Positions 1-7,254 are shown, counted from the stretch's first letter. The stretch: DNA of 7,908 bases from Euryarchaeota archaeon UBA54 (GCA_002495735.1 DAGM01000041.1:2210-10117); one strand, 5' to 3'. The notes: generated by a model from the letters alone, not told the origin. Program-made: numbers and translations.

Positions 1-1497
1 CCGCTGTCTGGGTTTGGCGATAAGAGCCAGCAAAAGTACCTCGATGGAATCGAGCTGCTGCGACGCTACCAGGGACGCAGCAGGATGGATGTAGGGCTGC
101 TTTACGGCCAAGCTCTCGAAGAGAGAATATCTGTGATTCCTGGAGTCATCAGAGCCGAACTTGCGGGAAGTGCTCGCAGACGCAGGGAGACCATTGGAGA
201 TCTTGACATAGTGGTCGGGGCGAAACCAGAAGACCACAACTCGGTCATCGAGGCTATACTCGCGTTCCCTGGAATCGCTGAGGTCAAGGGGCACGGTGAG
301 TCGAAGGTCAGCCTCATTCTCGAGGCCGACATGCTCGGAGAGACTGGCGGTCATGGCAGCGTCGACGTGCAGTTGGCCGAGACGCTGAGAGAACGTAGCA
401 GTGATGCAACCATCGACGCCCAGGTCAGGATAGTAGCTCCTGTGGCATTCCCGTTTACTCTGGCTTATTTCACCGGTTCCAAGGAACACAACATCAGGAT
501 GCGTCAGACTGCTATAGACCGCGGTCTCCGCCTCAACGAGTTCGGGTTGTTTCCAGAGGAGGCCGCCGGAGATTCCATCGGCATGGAGGCCGCCAAACAT
601 ACCCTCGGATGCGCTGATGAGGCCGATATCTACGGTCATCTCGGAATGTCTTGGGTGCCGCCTGAGATGCGAGAGGACATGGGTGAGATAGAGGCCGCAG
701 CAGGGGGCGGCGTAGGTCTTCCGACGCTAATCGAGCCCTCTGACATCAAGGGGGCGCTGCACAACCACACCGTGGCCTCAGACGGTACCGCGACACTCGA
801 GGAGATGGCAGAAGCGGCGATGAATCTGGGTTGGGAGTACTTAGGAATAGCCGATCACTCAGAGGTGCTGAACATCGGCGGCAGACAAATCGGTGTCTCC
901 GCGACCGACGTACCCGGTCAAGCGGAGTCGATTAGAGCACTGAACGAGAAATGGCGAGACTCGGGTACCGACTTCCGCCTGCTGCACGGTAGCGAGTGCG
1001 ACATTCTAGTCGACGGCAGCCTCGACTACCCTGACGACGTGCGCAACTCACTCTCTCACGTGGTAGGGAGCGTGCATGCGCTTGGCAGTTGGAGGGGTCG
1101 CGATGAGATAGCCAACACCGAAGCTCTCATCCGAGCGGTCGAGGACCCGACTTTCACCGTTCTAGGGCACCCTACGGGGCGCATACTGCAGGGCAGAGAA
1201 GGCTTCCCCGTCGACATGCACGCCGTTCTACGAAGAATGGGTGAAATCAACGCCGAGGGCGAGTTGAAGGCGGTGGAGATTAATGCGTCTCCCTACCGAC
1301 TCGATCTCGACTGGCGACTATGCAAGTATGCCAAGGAACAAGGTGTCCCGGTATGCATCAACCCCGATGCCCATGACACCGACGGCCTGCGGAACTTCTG
1401 GTTCGGTGTACAGGTGGCCCGCAAGGGATGGCTCAGCGCCGCGGACGTTCTGAACACTCGCAACGGCGCACAGATGGAGAGGCTGCTCGGCCTTTGA
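1..1497 (+). CDS. polX: Family X DNA polymerase with C-terminal PHP domain (PolX), 5' end off the window
   Basis: Repair polymerase that fills short gaps during base-excision repair. Its PHP domain in bacterial relatives is a metal-dependent 3'-5' exonuclease and AP-endonuclease/3'-phosphodiesterase. The frame is open from base 1, and the codons before the ATG at 85 encode a helix-hairpin-helix (PLSGFGDKSQQKYLDGI) typical of PolX, so that ATG is internal and the true start is upstream. Counting from base 1 as residue 1, the polymerase metal aspartates are intact: D67 and D69 in GDLDIVV, and D122 in SVDVQ. The nucleotide-pocket motif YFTGSKEHN and LNEFGLF follow. PHP metal ligands are all visible: H254-x-H256, D285-H286, E332, H359, H390, D456-x-H458. 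Both activities therefore look functional. It leads a rightward run of genes that includes nth. The family call is essentially certain; only the N-terminal domain cannot be judged. Confidence 0.97.
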   Translation, partial: PLSGFGDKSQQKYLDGIELLRRYQGRSRMDVGLLYGQALEERISVIPGVIRAELAGSARRRRETIGDLDIVVGAKPEDHNSVIEAILAFPGIAEVKGHGESKVSLILEADMLGETGGHGSVDVQLAETLRERSSDATIDAQVRIVAPVAFPFTLAYFTGSKEHNIRMRQTAIDRGLRLNEFGLFPEEAAGDSIGMEAAKHTLGCADEADIYGHLGMSWVPPEMREDMGEIEAAAGGGVGLPTLIEPSDIKGALHNHTVASDGTATLEEMAEAAMNLGWEYLGIADHSEVLNIGGRQIGVSATDVPGQAESIRALNEKWRDSGTDFRLLHGSECDILVDGSLDYPDDVRNSLSHVVGSVHALGSWRGRDEIANTEALIRAVEDPTFTVLGHPTGRILQGREGFPVDMHAVLRRMGEINAEGELKAVEINASPYRLDLDWRLCKYAKEQGVPVCINPDAHDTDGLRNFWFGVQVARKGWLSAADVLNTRNGAQMERLLGL

Positions 1498-1531
1498 CGA
1501 ACCTTATCATGCGAGAGCACAAGGGCTCACT

Positions 1532-1735
1532 ATGAGACTGATGCGAGCCATCGTCTTCGCTGCGATTGCAATCTTCCCAGGTCTGCTGCTCGCACTGTTC
1601 GCCTACCTGCTTCTGGGTGGTCCTGCTGAGTCGTCCGAGTGGGAGACTTGGATGTACGGCCCCTGCTATGGAGTCCCCGGACTCTGCGTCCTCTGCGCCT
1701 TCATTCTAGGGTTGAGGGAAGACCGAGAGGATTAG
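1532..1735 (+). CDS. Small two-helix membrane protein, unknown function
   Basis: A 67-residue protein I cannot assign to a family. It has a basic N-terminus (MRLMR), a first hydrophobic helix at about residues 5-29 ending in LLLGG, and a short acidic/aromatic loop (ESSEWETWMYG). A second hydrophobic stretch follows at about residues 43-61, with two cysteines (C45 and C52) at its entrance, and the tail is charged (REDRED). Topology is probably N-in/C-in. It sits 34 bases after polX and ends one base before the nth start, so it is very likely co-transcribed and may be translationally coupled to nth. An ATG three codons downstream (1541) is an alternative start, and no strong ribosome-binding site decides between them. 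The coherent membrane topology and tight packing argue that it is real. Confidence 0.7.
   Translation: MRLMRAIVFAAIAIFPGLLLALFAYLLLGGPAESSEWETWMYGPCYGVPGLCVLCAFILGLREDRED
1727..1730 (+). promoter_or_regulatory. Weak Shine-Dalgarno-like GAGG before nth
   Basis: GAGG lies six bases before the ATG at 1737, within the last codons of the upstream membrane-protein gene. Spacing is suitable for a ribosome-binding site and supports the ATG at 1737 as the nth start, but a four-base match could be chance. Confidence 0.35.
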
Positions 1736-1736
1736 C

Positions 1737-2384
1737 ATGCGGCGGGCTGAGAAGGCGCGTCAGATTGGCCGCATATTGGATGAGATCTACCCTGAGCAAA
1801 CAATCCCTCTCGCTCACAGTGACCCGTACACCCTGCTGGTCGCTGTCATGCTGTCGGCACAGACCACGGACAAGAAGGTGAATGAGGTGACTCCGAAGCT
1901 GTTTGAGTCTGCGGATTCCCCTGAGCGCATGGCTTCGCTAGAGGTCGAACAGATACATGCTATCATTCGAGAAATCGGACTTGCCCCAACCAAGGCCCGT
2001 AATCTCAAGCGAATGGCAGAGCAGATAGTAGAGGACGGAGGGGGAGTTAGGCCGGATTGGGACTTCCTTGAGTCCCTCGCAGGAGTGGGTCACAAGACTG
2101 CCAGTGTGGTTATGGCACAGGCTTTCGGAGTGCCCGCATTCCCGGTCGACACCCACATCCACAGGCTAGCAGCGCGTTGGGGACTCTCCAACGACAGCAA
2201 CGTTGTCAGAACCGAGCGCGACCTCAAGAAAGTCTTCTCCGAAGAAACTTGGATTCGTAGACACCTGCAGATAATCTACTTTGGAAGAGAGTATTGCCCG
2301 GCTCTACGCCACGACCTCACTCAGTGCCCCATTTGCTCATGGGCATCCACAAAGAAGCGAATTCGAGAGGAGATGCGGAGTTGA
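1737..2384 (+). CDS. nth: Endonuclease III (DNA glycosylase/AP lyase) with an incomplete Fe-S cysteine set
   Basis: Removes oxidised pyrimidines from DNA and nicks the abasic site by beta-elimination; it acts in base-excision repair. The 215-residue length is normal for the family. Visible motifs are the N-terminal LLVAVMLSAQTTDKKVN helix, the helix-hairpin-helix LAGVGHKTA with catalytic lysine K120, and catalytic D138 in FPVDTHIHRLA; both catalytic residues have the same numbers as in E. coli Nth. The C-terminal cluster motif is unusual. E. coli has C-x6-C-x2-C-x5-C (C187, C194, C197, C203). Here only C187, C197 and C200 exist, with a nine-residue first gap and SWASTKK where the fourth cysteine should be. 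The cluster is therefore probably absent or differently liganded, while catalysis should be intact. The gene starts one base after the upstream stop, and polX in the same run fits a shared repair role. Confidence 0.95.
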   Translation: MRRAEKARQIGRILDEIYPEQTIPLAHSDPYTLLVAVMLSAQTTDKKVNEVTPKLFESADSPERMASLEVEQIHAIIREIGLAPTKARNLKRMAEQIVEDGGGVRPDWDFLESLAGVGHKTASVVMAQAFGVPAFPVDTHIHRLAARWGLSNDSNVVRTERDLKKVFSEETWIRRHLQIIYFGREYCPALRHDLTQCPICSWASTKKRIREEMRS

Positions 2385-2425
2385 TTCACCGTCGGTTTTG
2401 TAGCCGTTGAACGACTCGCAGCGCC

Positions 2426-2908
2426 ATGGGTGATGCGGCGGAACTCAGCGTGGGCGATTCGGCTCCTGAATTCGAAGCGTCTGTGACTGACGGATCAATC
2501 ATCAGACTATCGGAGATGCTGAGTTCAGGCGATGGCGTGATACTCTACTTCTACCCCCGCGACAACACTTCGGGATGTACTGTGCAGGCCTGTGACTTTC
2601 GCGACAGCTTCGGTCGATTCACGGACTCGGGGTGGAGAGTCATCGGAATCTCCACCGATTCCGCCCAGAGCCATCAGAAGTTCATCGACAAGAACTCCCT
2701 GCCATTCGAACTCGTAGTCGATGAGAACTTTGCTTTGCATGAGGCATATGGAACTTGGAGAGAGAAGAACATGTACGGCAAGACGTATATGGGCACTCTG
2801 CGCTCGACTTTCGTCATAGATTCGAATGGGATTCTGCGATGGGTTCGCTACAAGGTGAGCCCGAAAGGTCACGTCGATGAGTTGCTTTCAGACCTAGGGG
2901 TTATCTGA
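2426..2908 (+). CDS. bcp: Peroxiredoxin of the PrxQ/BCP type
   Basis: Thiol peroxidase reducing hydrogen peroxide and organic hydroperoxides in the cytoplasm; electrons come from a thioredoxin-like partner not seen here. Its 160 residues are one AhpC/TSA-type thioredoxin fold. The active site FYPRDNTSGCTVQACDFRD holds P44, T48, peroxidatic C51 and, five residues on, resolving C56, the classical PrxQ spacing. The active-site arginine is R126 in TLRSTFVID. The opening LSVGDSAPEFEA and the ending VSPKGHVDELL are also typical. The ATG at 2426 gives the normal N-terminus; I see no convincing ribosome-binding site in the 41 bases after nth. The stop overlaps the next gene's ATG by one base. Its place behind two repair genes suggests an oxidative-stress operon, which is inference. 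Confidence 0.96.
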   Translation: MGDAAELSVGDSAPEFEASVTDGSIIRLSEMLSSGDGVILYFYPRDNTSGCTVQACDFRDSFGRFTDSGWRVIGISTDSAQSHQKFIDKNSLPFELVVDENFALHEAYGTWREKNMYGKTYMGTLRSTFVIDSNGILRWVRYKVSPKGHVDELLSDLGVI

Positions 2909-3135
2909 TGGATGTCGACGAGCGCCGTAGACTAGTGGAGTTGTTTCTCCGACGCTGTGTAATCTATGCCGATGCATCGATTGAGCGGAAGAAGCAGCGT
3001 GGAGAGGACGAGGATGTCATCGCCCAGTGGCAGGCTTACCGTGATTTCACCGAGCACGCCGTCGAAGAGGTTGCCTCAGGGGATCTTGATACATGGCTTG
3101 AGGATGATTCTCAGACCTCGGACTCCGGTAGTTGA
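2908..3135 (+). CDS. Small acidic hypothetical protein coupled to the peroxiredoxin gene
   Basis: A 75-residue soluble protein I do not recognise. It is mostly helical in appearance: a charged amphipathic start (MDVDERRRLVELFLRRCVIY), a central lysine/arginine then acidic stretch (ERKKQRGEDEDVIAQW), a second helix (YRDFTEHAVEEVASG), then DLDTWLEDD and a low-complexity acidic/serine tail. No catalytic motif or membrane segment is visible. Its ATG (2908-2910) shares one base with the TGA of the peroxiredoxin gene, the classic arrangement for translational coupling, and AGGGG at 2896-2900 may help initiation. The last 25 bases overlap the end of the opposing sepF-like gene. The coupling and regular helical pattern favour a real gene. 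Confidence 0.7.
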   Translation: MDVDERRRLVELFLRRCVIYADASIERKKQRGEDEDVIAQWQAYRDFTEHAVEEVASGDLDTWLEDDSQTSDSGS

Positions 3136-3587
3136 TTCCAAATCGCCATTCCGAGTTTGTGTCGGTCGGTATCCACTCTCATCCTCGCGCCTGCCACCAT
3201 CAGCAAGGTGTCCGACTCATTTAGTGAGAACACCGGGTAACCTATCCTCTCGCCCATCTCTTGCACCCTCCTCTTGCATACGTCCTGCTGGCTGGGCATT
3301 TGAGTGAGTGATCCGAGGTCGACCAGCATCATGTTGCCCTCCAGCAAATCTTGCTCCATGCCTTGCAACGGTAGCCGGTGTAGATCATCTGGTTTCAAGT
3401 AGACAACTCTCCGATTGGATCTGGGGGTTATTCTACCGGTTCTCTCGGACCAGACATCTTCTCCCAGATCGTGGAACCGGTCATCGACCTGCGGACCTGG
3501 GTCGACAGACATCCTCTTGGGCCTTGTAGGTCGCTGCTGCACCTTGGATGGGTCGGGCAATCCGAGGAGCCTGTACAGGTTGACCAC
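3111..3587 (-). CDS. sepF: SepF-like cell division protein (DUF552 family), GTG start
   Basis: SepF anchors FtsZ filaments to the cytoplasmic membrane and is the FtsZ membrane anchor in most FtsZ-bearing archaea. The 158-residue protein begins with a short amphipathic stretch (MVNLYRLLGL) like a SepF membrane-targeting helix. A linker of about 45 residues rich in P, R, D and G follows, then a globular core at about residues 60-140. In the core, VVYLKPDDLHRL, the LEGNMMLVDLGSL strand, a helix (QDVCKRRVQEMGERIG), then VFSLNESDTLLMVAGARMRVD match the order of SepF strands and helix as I know it. The start is GTG at 3585-3587; the frame closes at a TGA (3606-3608) just upstream and contains no ATG before the targeting helix, so GTG is the best start. 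No ribosome-binding site is obvious. It follows the PKD gene by about 115 bases, or 14 if the open tail there is counted. Confidence 0.68.
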   Translation of the reverse strand: MVNLYRLLGLPDPSKVQQRPTRPKRMSVDPGPQVDDRFHDLGEDVWSERTGRITPRSNRRVVYLKPDDLHRLPLQGMEQDLLEGNMMLVDLGSLTQMPSQQDVCKRRVQEMGERIGYPVFSLNESDTLLMVAGARMRVDTDRHKLGMAIWNQLPESEV

Positions 3588-3601
3588 GGTATTGGGCGAG
3601 T

Positions 3602-3703
3602 CTAATCATCAAAGAGACCTTCGATGCCCTTGTCATCCAGAGCCCTATCTATGGACGCTGCGTCAGTCCTCGGAGCAAACTCTCCCCCAACTTCTTCTTG
3701 CAC
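3602..3703 (-). other. 33-codon open stretch in frame with, and directly after, the PKD gene's amber stop
   Basis: The bases immediately following the TAG (3704-3706) of the large secreted protein gene continue in the same frame as 33 sense codons, starting GTG and ending at TAG (3602-3604), 14 bases before the sepF-like start. The peptide begins VQEEVGGEFAPRTD and ends DRALDDKGIEGLFDD. It is acidic and helix-like, similar in composition to the cytoplasmic tail just before the stop. It could be the original C-terminus cut off by a CAG-to-TAG change, a readthrough extension, or a tiny reinitiated ORF; it could also be a sequencing error, or chance. It is not a confident gene on its own. Confidence 0.45.
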
Positions 3704-6700
3704 CTATTCTCCAGTCAGTTCCTTGAATGCATCTGCGAGTTCTCCATCCATCTTCTCGGGCTCCTCTGGAGGCATCGGCTCTGGTATTCTAGGTGCCTCA
3801 TCTACCACTGGCTCACCTATGTCTTTCTTAGGCCCTCGCTTTCTCTTTTCGGCATTGAAAGGATCGTAGTCAGGGTCATCAAAGGCATCGTCCATTGAGA
3901 CTCGCTTGCCCCTGCGTCGGCTGACGTTTTCTGTTACCGTGGCCTCAACGACAACTTCGGGTGAACGCATCCTCTGAATCAGCACCGCGACTAGAATGAC
4001 TATCAGTCCGAACAGACCAATGTAGATACCATAGTCGGCCATCAGCACACCGAAGCTGAATGGCTCTTTTTCGACTTGGATGACCAGTGTGATGGAAGAT
4101 CCAGCCCCTTCGTCGAAGGCTGTCATCTGTACGGTCCGTGTGCCTTCGCTAGAGAAGCTCACCTCAATCCATCTCCCTTCCCTATCGACATCGTTGGCTG
4201 GATCCCCGTCACCGTTACTGTCCTTACCAATGTCCAGATCCCAGATGTAGACCATGTTCTCCATGTCGAACTGCGAATCTGTGGTACCGTTCGCAGATAG
4301 GACGATCACGTCTCCCTCCATGGGAGTGTAATCACTAGTAGACGCCCTAGCATCAGGGTTGACGTTGTTGACATCTATTGAGATGATGATGCGCGCACTC
4401 TCGCCATTATCGTCTGTGACATGGAAGACGATGTGATCGGGAGCAGTAGTGGCGTCGGACCAGGCGTGAGCAAGGTGCTGCGACTCGATGTCGCAGTCAT
4501 CGGTGGCGTTGCCCTCCGAGTCAGAGTTGACACTAGGGTCGAGGTCGAAGCAGGAGATTAGATTGGGCAAGTCGCCCAAGGTGTCACTCACTTGGATTGA
4601 CAGTTGCACTAACTCGTCCTCAGCCACAGGGAGCAACGGCGCAATTGGCGAGATAGATGGAGCCACGTTGCTTACGAGGAACTGCATAATTAGCGTCTCG
4701 GTGCTGGCTCCATCATCATCAACCACTTGCAGAGTTGCGAGATGCTGCCCGGCAGTGTCGTAGATATGTCCAAATTCACTCTGGTAGCCAGTGCTGCTGA
4801 TGATTAGTCCTGGCTGCAACTCCGCATCCGGTGACCAGTGGTGCTGGAGTCCGCCCAAGTCGTTTGCAGAGTCATCAGCCCATCCTCTGAAAATCAAAGC
4901 ATCACCTTCATTGACAGTATACCTAGCGTTCTCTCCGAGCATCTGGGGTACGAGCCTGTTTGGTCCAGACCAGACCTCAGCCTGCGGGTTTGTTGGTGCA
5001 ATGTTCGTTACATCAATGGTCAGCGTGTCGTCGGTAGTGGCTCCATCATCATCCATCACCGTGACTCCCATAGTGAAAGGGCCCTCTGAATCTGGGGTGA
5101 CCGTACACCGCAATCCGACCTGCCCTTCATCGCATGGTAAGTGCCACTGTATATCGATAGGGGCTTCTTGGTTCAGCGTATCCATGTCTCCACTTTCCTC
5201 GACGTCAAAAGTAACCGGTGAAAGCACCGGTACTGAGGATTGATCAGCCCAAATCTCAACCGATGGAGGTCTATTTAGAATGGTGATATAAGCCTCAGCG
5301 TAGTCCTGATCACTCTCGTCGTCCGTGATTGTCAATGAGACTAGGAAGACCCCATCGTCATCCCAAGTGTACTCTTGGACACAGTCTTCCTCGGTTGAAG
5401 TCCAGTTCTCGCCGTTGAGCTTCTCGACTGTGAATTCACAAGTCGGCTGACCTCCATCAAGGTCATATGACGATAGACCATTGAAACTCACTTCTGACAT
5501 CGTCAGTGAATCCAAGACGATTGAGAGGTATGCGGTAGGCAGCCTGCCGATGAAAAGGGTGAACGAACCCTCGTTGTTCGACCGATTACCGTCAGCAACA
5601 ATTTCTTCGTCAGGGTCGACCGTGAAAGTCAGGCTGACATCGCCGGACGGTTGATTCGCAGGAACAGTCCAAACTACGTCGACCCGCATCTCCTCGAGGC
5701 TCGATAAGCTCGGAATCTCAGTTGAGGATGTTGAGCCGTCAGGGGCTCCGACTACCAAAGTGGTTACAGGTGAATTCGAAAGTCCCCTGTTGAGGACTGG
5801 GACACTGAAAGTCAGTTGGTCATCAGGTATCGCATTGAAGCCTATGTTACTGTCCAGCGTGACTGTCCTGTTGCTCCTAGTCCTCTCTACGGTGACGCCT
5901 TCAGAGCGTGAGATAAGGTCGATTGAGTGAACTTCGGGGTCAATTGTTACCGTGGAAGCCCCTATAATCAAGTTTGCAGGATTTGTTCCACTAACCCATG
6001 CAATGATTCCATGACTCCCTAATTCTCCTTGAGTAGTCGTGCCATCGGGAAGGTGACCAGTGTTGAAGGTAAGGAATGCAGAACCGTTTGACGCAGTAGT
6101 AAGATTGTGTTGTAATGCAGTGCCGTTACCGCCGTTTATCCACCTGTCATACGCGGCAATCTCGTATCTAAAACTAGCATCTTCATCAGATACAGGCTGG
6201 CCTTGGCTGGTGACGTTAATCCAAGCCGACATCTCGAAATCCAGAGGAGAGAGCGGATGCTCAATTTCGATGGTGATTTGCTTCGGTCTACTGGCCGCTT
6301 GGTATGTGGTTAGTTCATGCTCGGCTTGTATTCCGAGACCTGCTACTGAATACGAGGTTCGAATATCCCCTCTAATGGCCGGACAGTACCACTTGTATCC
6401 GGACTCATCCCCATTGTCATCATAGCTTGTTATGTTGTAAGATTGTGAGCACCCATTGTAGAATGTGCCTGGATAGCCTTGGCTAACAACTTCCCAACTG
6501 GTGGTATTGCTACTGATGCTGTCAGAGGGGAATGTCACATAATCGCTCGTGCCGCTATAGTCAGTCTCTACGGTGTAGTCGGTTTCCCAAACTTCGCCCA
6601 CACTGAGAGGGAAGTCGTAGCCCTCCAATGTTGGAACGTAGTCGTTTGTAACGGTCAAATCTGCTATGGGCGTATTGATGGTGATAAACCAGATTTGAGT

Positions 6701-7228
6701 AATGAAATCGATGTCGAAAGTAGCCACTTCGCGAAACACAGACAAATCCGAAACACTGATCCATTCTTCGGTATCCATGTACACACGCAAGTCGCCAGTG
6801 TTGCCATCTAGGCTTATATCCTCGGCCTCATAGAAGGCATCTCCAACAATTTTGTAACACATCAAGTCCAGATCCCAATCTATCACACCATCGTTATTCA
6901 CATCACACCACGTAATGTCCGATACTGTCACCGTCCGAGTCCCTTCAAGATACTGAACATTCGAACTGACTCCCGAACTGGCAACGAAGGCACCTACGTC
7001 GAGGTAGCCATCATAGCTCCAAGCATCGTTTATCTTCCAGGCGGGCACATCTACCAGATTTACCGACCTAATTGAAGATTCCATTATTCGTAAGTCCGAG
7101 AGTTCCTTAGAGGGTGCTTTCGCATCCATGAAAACGCCAGACTGAGCGGATATCATAATCAGAAGAGCGAGTCCGACAGACAGCCTCGCGCGTGAGCGCA
7201 TGCCTCGCCGGAACGGCGAGGGACGCAT
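3704..7228 (-). CDS. Giant secreted, membrane-anchored protein with CARDB-like and PKD-like domains
   Basis: A 1174-residue surface protein, probably adhesive or structural; its target is unknown. Numbered from the ATG at 7228, residues 1-35 form a signal peptide: an arginine-rich start (RRGMRSRARLS), then a hydrophobic core (VGLALLIMISAQSGV). Residues about 50-440 are an unassigned beta-rich region. About 462-562 resembles CARDB (VPVLNRGLSNSPVTTLVV ... DGNRSNNEG). About 563-1054 holds some five Ig-like PKD-type units recognisable by repeated VxDDDGA and NxAP/NRPP boundary motifs. One transmembrane helix (about 1065-1087, YGIYIGLFGLIVILVAVLI) is followed by a basic, then proline/acid-rich cytoplasmic tail with RRRGKR. 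All ten cysteines form five close pairs, and about eleven N-glycosylation sequons lie outside. The ATG at 7228 is preferred over the longer TTG start (7252) because GGGGTGAT stands just before it. Neighbours are TBP and sepF. Confidence 0.86.
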   Translation of the reverse strand: MRPSPFRRGMRSRARLSVGLALLIMISAQSGVFMDAKAPSKELSDLRIMESSIRSVNLVDVPAWKINDAWSYDGYLDVGAFVASSGVSSNVQYLEGTRTVTVSDITWCDVNNDGVIDWDLDLMCYKIVGDAFYEAEDISLDGNTGDLRVYMDTEEWISVSDLSVFREVATFDIDFITQIWFITINTPIADLTVTNDYVPTLEGYDFPLSVGEVWETDYTVETDYSGTSDYVTFPSDSISSNTTSWEVVSQGYPGTFYNGCSQSYNITSYDDNGDESGYKWYCPAIRGDIRTSYSVAGLGIQAEHELTTYQAASRPKQITIEIEHPLSPLDFEMSAWINVTSQGQPVSDEDASFRYEIAAYDRWINGGNGTALQHNLTTASNGSAFLTFNTGHLPDGTTTQGELGSHGIIAWVSGTNPANLIIGASTVTIDPEVHSIDLISRSEGVTVERTRSNRTVTLDSNIGFNAIPDDQLTFSVPVLNRGLSNSPVTTLVVGAPDGSTSSTEIPSLSSLEEMRVDVVWTVPANQPSGDVSLTFTVDPDEEIVADGNRSNNEGSFTLFIGRLPTAYLSIVLDSLTMSEVSFNGLSSYDLDGGQPTCEFTVEKLNGENWTSTEEDCVQEYTWDDDGVFLVSLTITDDESDQDYAEAYITILNRPPSVEIWADQSSVPVLSPVTFDVEESGDMDTLNQEAPIDIQWHLPCDEGQVGLRCTVTPDSEGPFTMGVTVMDDDGATTDDTLTIDVTNIAPTNPQAEVWSGPNRLVPQMLGENARYTVNEGDALIFRGWADDSANDLGGLQHHWSPDAELQPGLIISSTGYQSEFGHIYDTAGQHLATLQVVDDDGASTETLIMQFLVSNVAPSISPIAPLLPVAEDELVQLSIQVSDTLGDLPNLISCFDLDPSVNSDSEGNATDDCDIESQHLAHAWSDATTAPDHIVFHVTDDNGESARIIISIDVNNVNPDARASTSDYTPMEGDVIVLSANGTTDSQFDMENMVYIWDLDIGKDSNGDGDPANDVDREGRWIEVSFSSEGTRTVQMTAFDEGAGSSITLVIQVEKEPFSFGVLMADYGIYIGLFGLIVILVAVLIQRMRSPEVVVEATVTENVSRRRGKRVSMDDAFDDPDYDPFNAEKRKRGPKKDIGEPVVDEAPRIPEPMPPEEPEKMDGELADAFKELTGE

Positions 7229-7232
7229 CAAT

Positions 7233-7240
7233 ATCACCCC
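7233..7240 (-). promoter_or_regulatory. Strong archaeal Shine-Dalgarno site for the PKD protein gene
   Basis: On the minus strand this reads GGGGTGAT, a close match to the archaeal consensus complementary to the 16S rRNA 3' end, ending four bases before the ATG at 7228. It lies downstream of the alternative TTG at 7252, so it decides for the shorter start. It falls in the 26-base gap after the TBP stop, as expected for an internal operon gene. Confidence 0.75.
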
Positions 7241-7254
7241 TACGGGCCTCAAAT

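Noticed and set aside
85..87. ATG at 85 as the start of PolX
   Set aside because: The frame is open back to base 1 and encodes a helix-hairpin-helix that belongs to PolX, so the gene starts before the window.
2385..2425. Possible promoter or terminator between nth and the peroxiredoxin gene
   Set aside because: The 41 bases contain only a short GGTTTTG run, with no TATA-like box and no convincing hairpin, so I see no support for a separate transcript.
3704..3706. Pyrrolysine encoded by the in-frame TAG
   Set aside because: TAG also ends TBP and the small membrane-protein gene here, the downstream tail ends with TAG, and no pyrrolysine genes or tRNA are in the window. Nonsense mutation or ordinary readthrough is simpler.
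4707..5053. Repeated GGCTCCATCATCATC at 4707-4721 and 5039-5053
   Set aside because: On the minus strand both encode the DDDGA motif of PKD-type units, so the repeat is explained by protein domain repetition and not by CRISPR or a transposon.
4791..5243. 150-residue open frame on the plus strand opposite the PKD gene
   Set aside because: It is serine- and proline-rich with no recognisable domain. Such frames are expected opposite an acidic, aspartate-rich coding strand.
7250..7252. TTG start giving a 1182-residue PKD protein
   Set aside because: A strong Shine-Dalgarno site lies after this TTG and just before the ATG at 7228, and the shorter form starts directly with a normal signal peptide.
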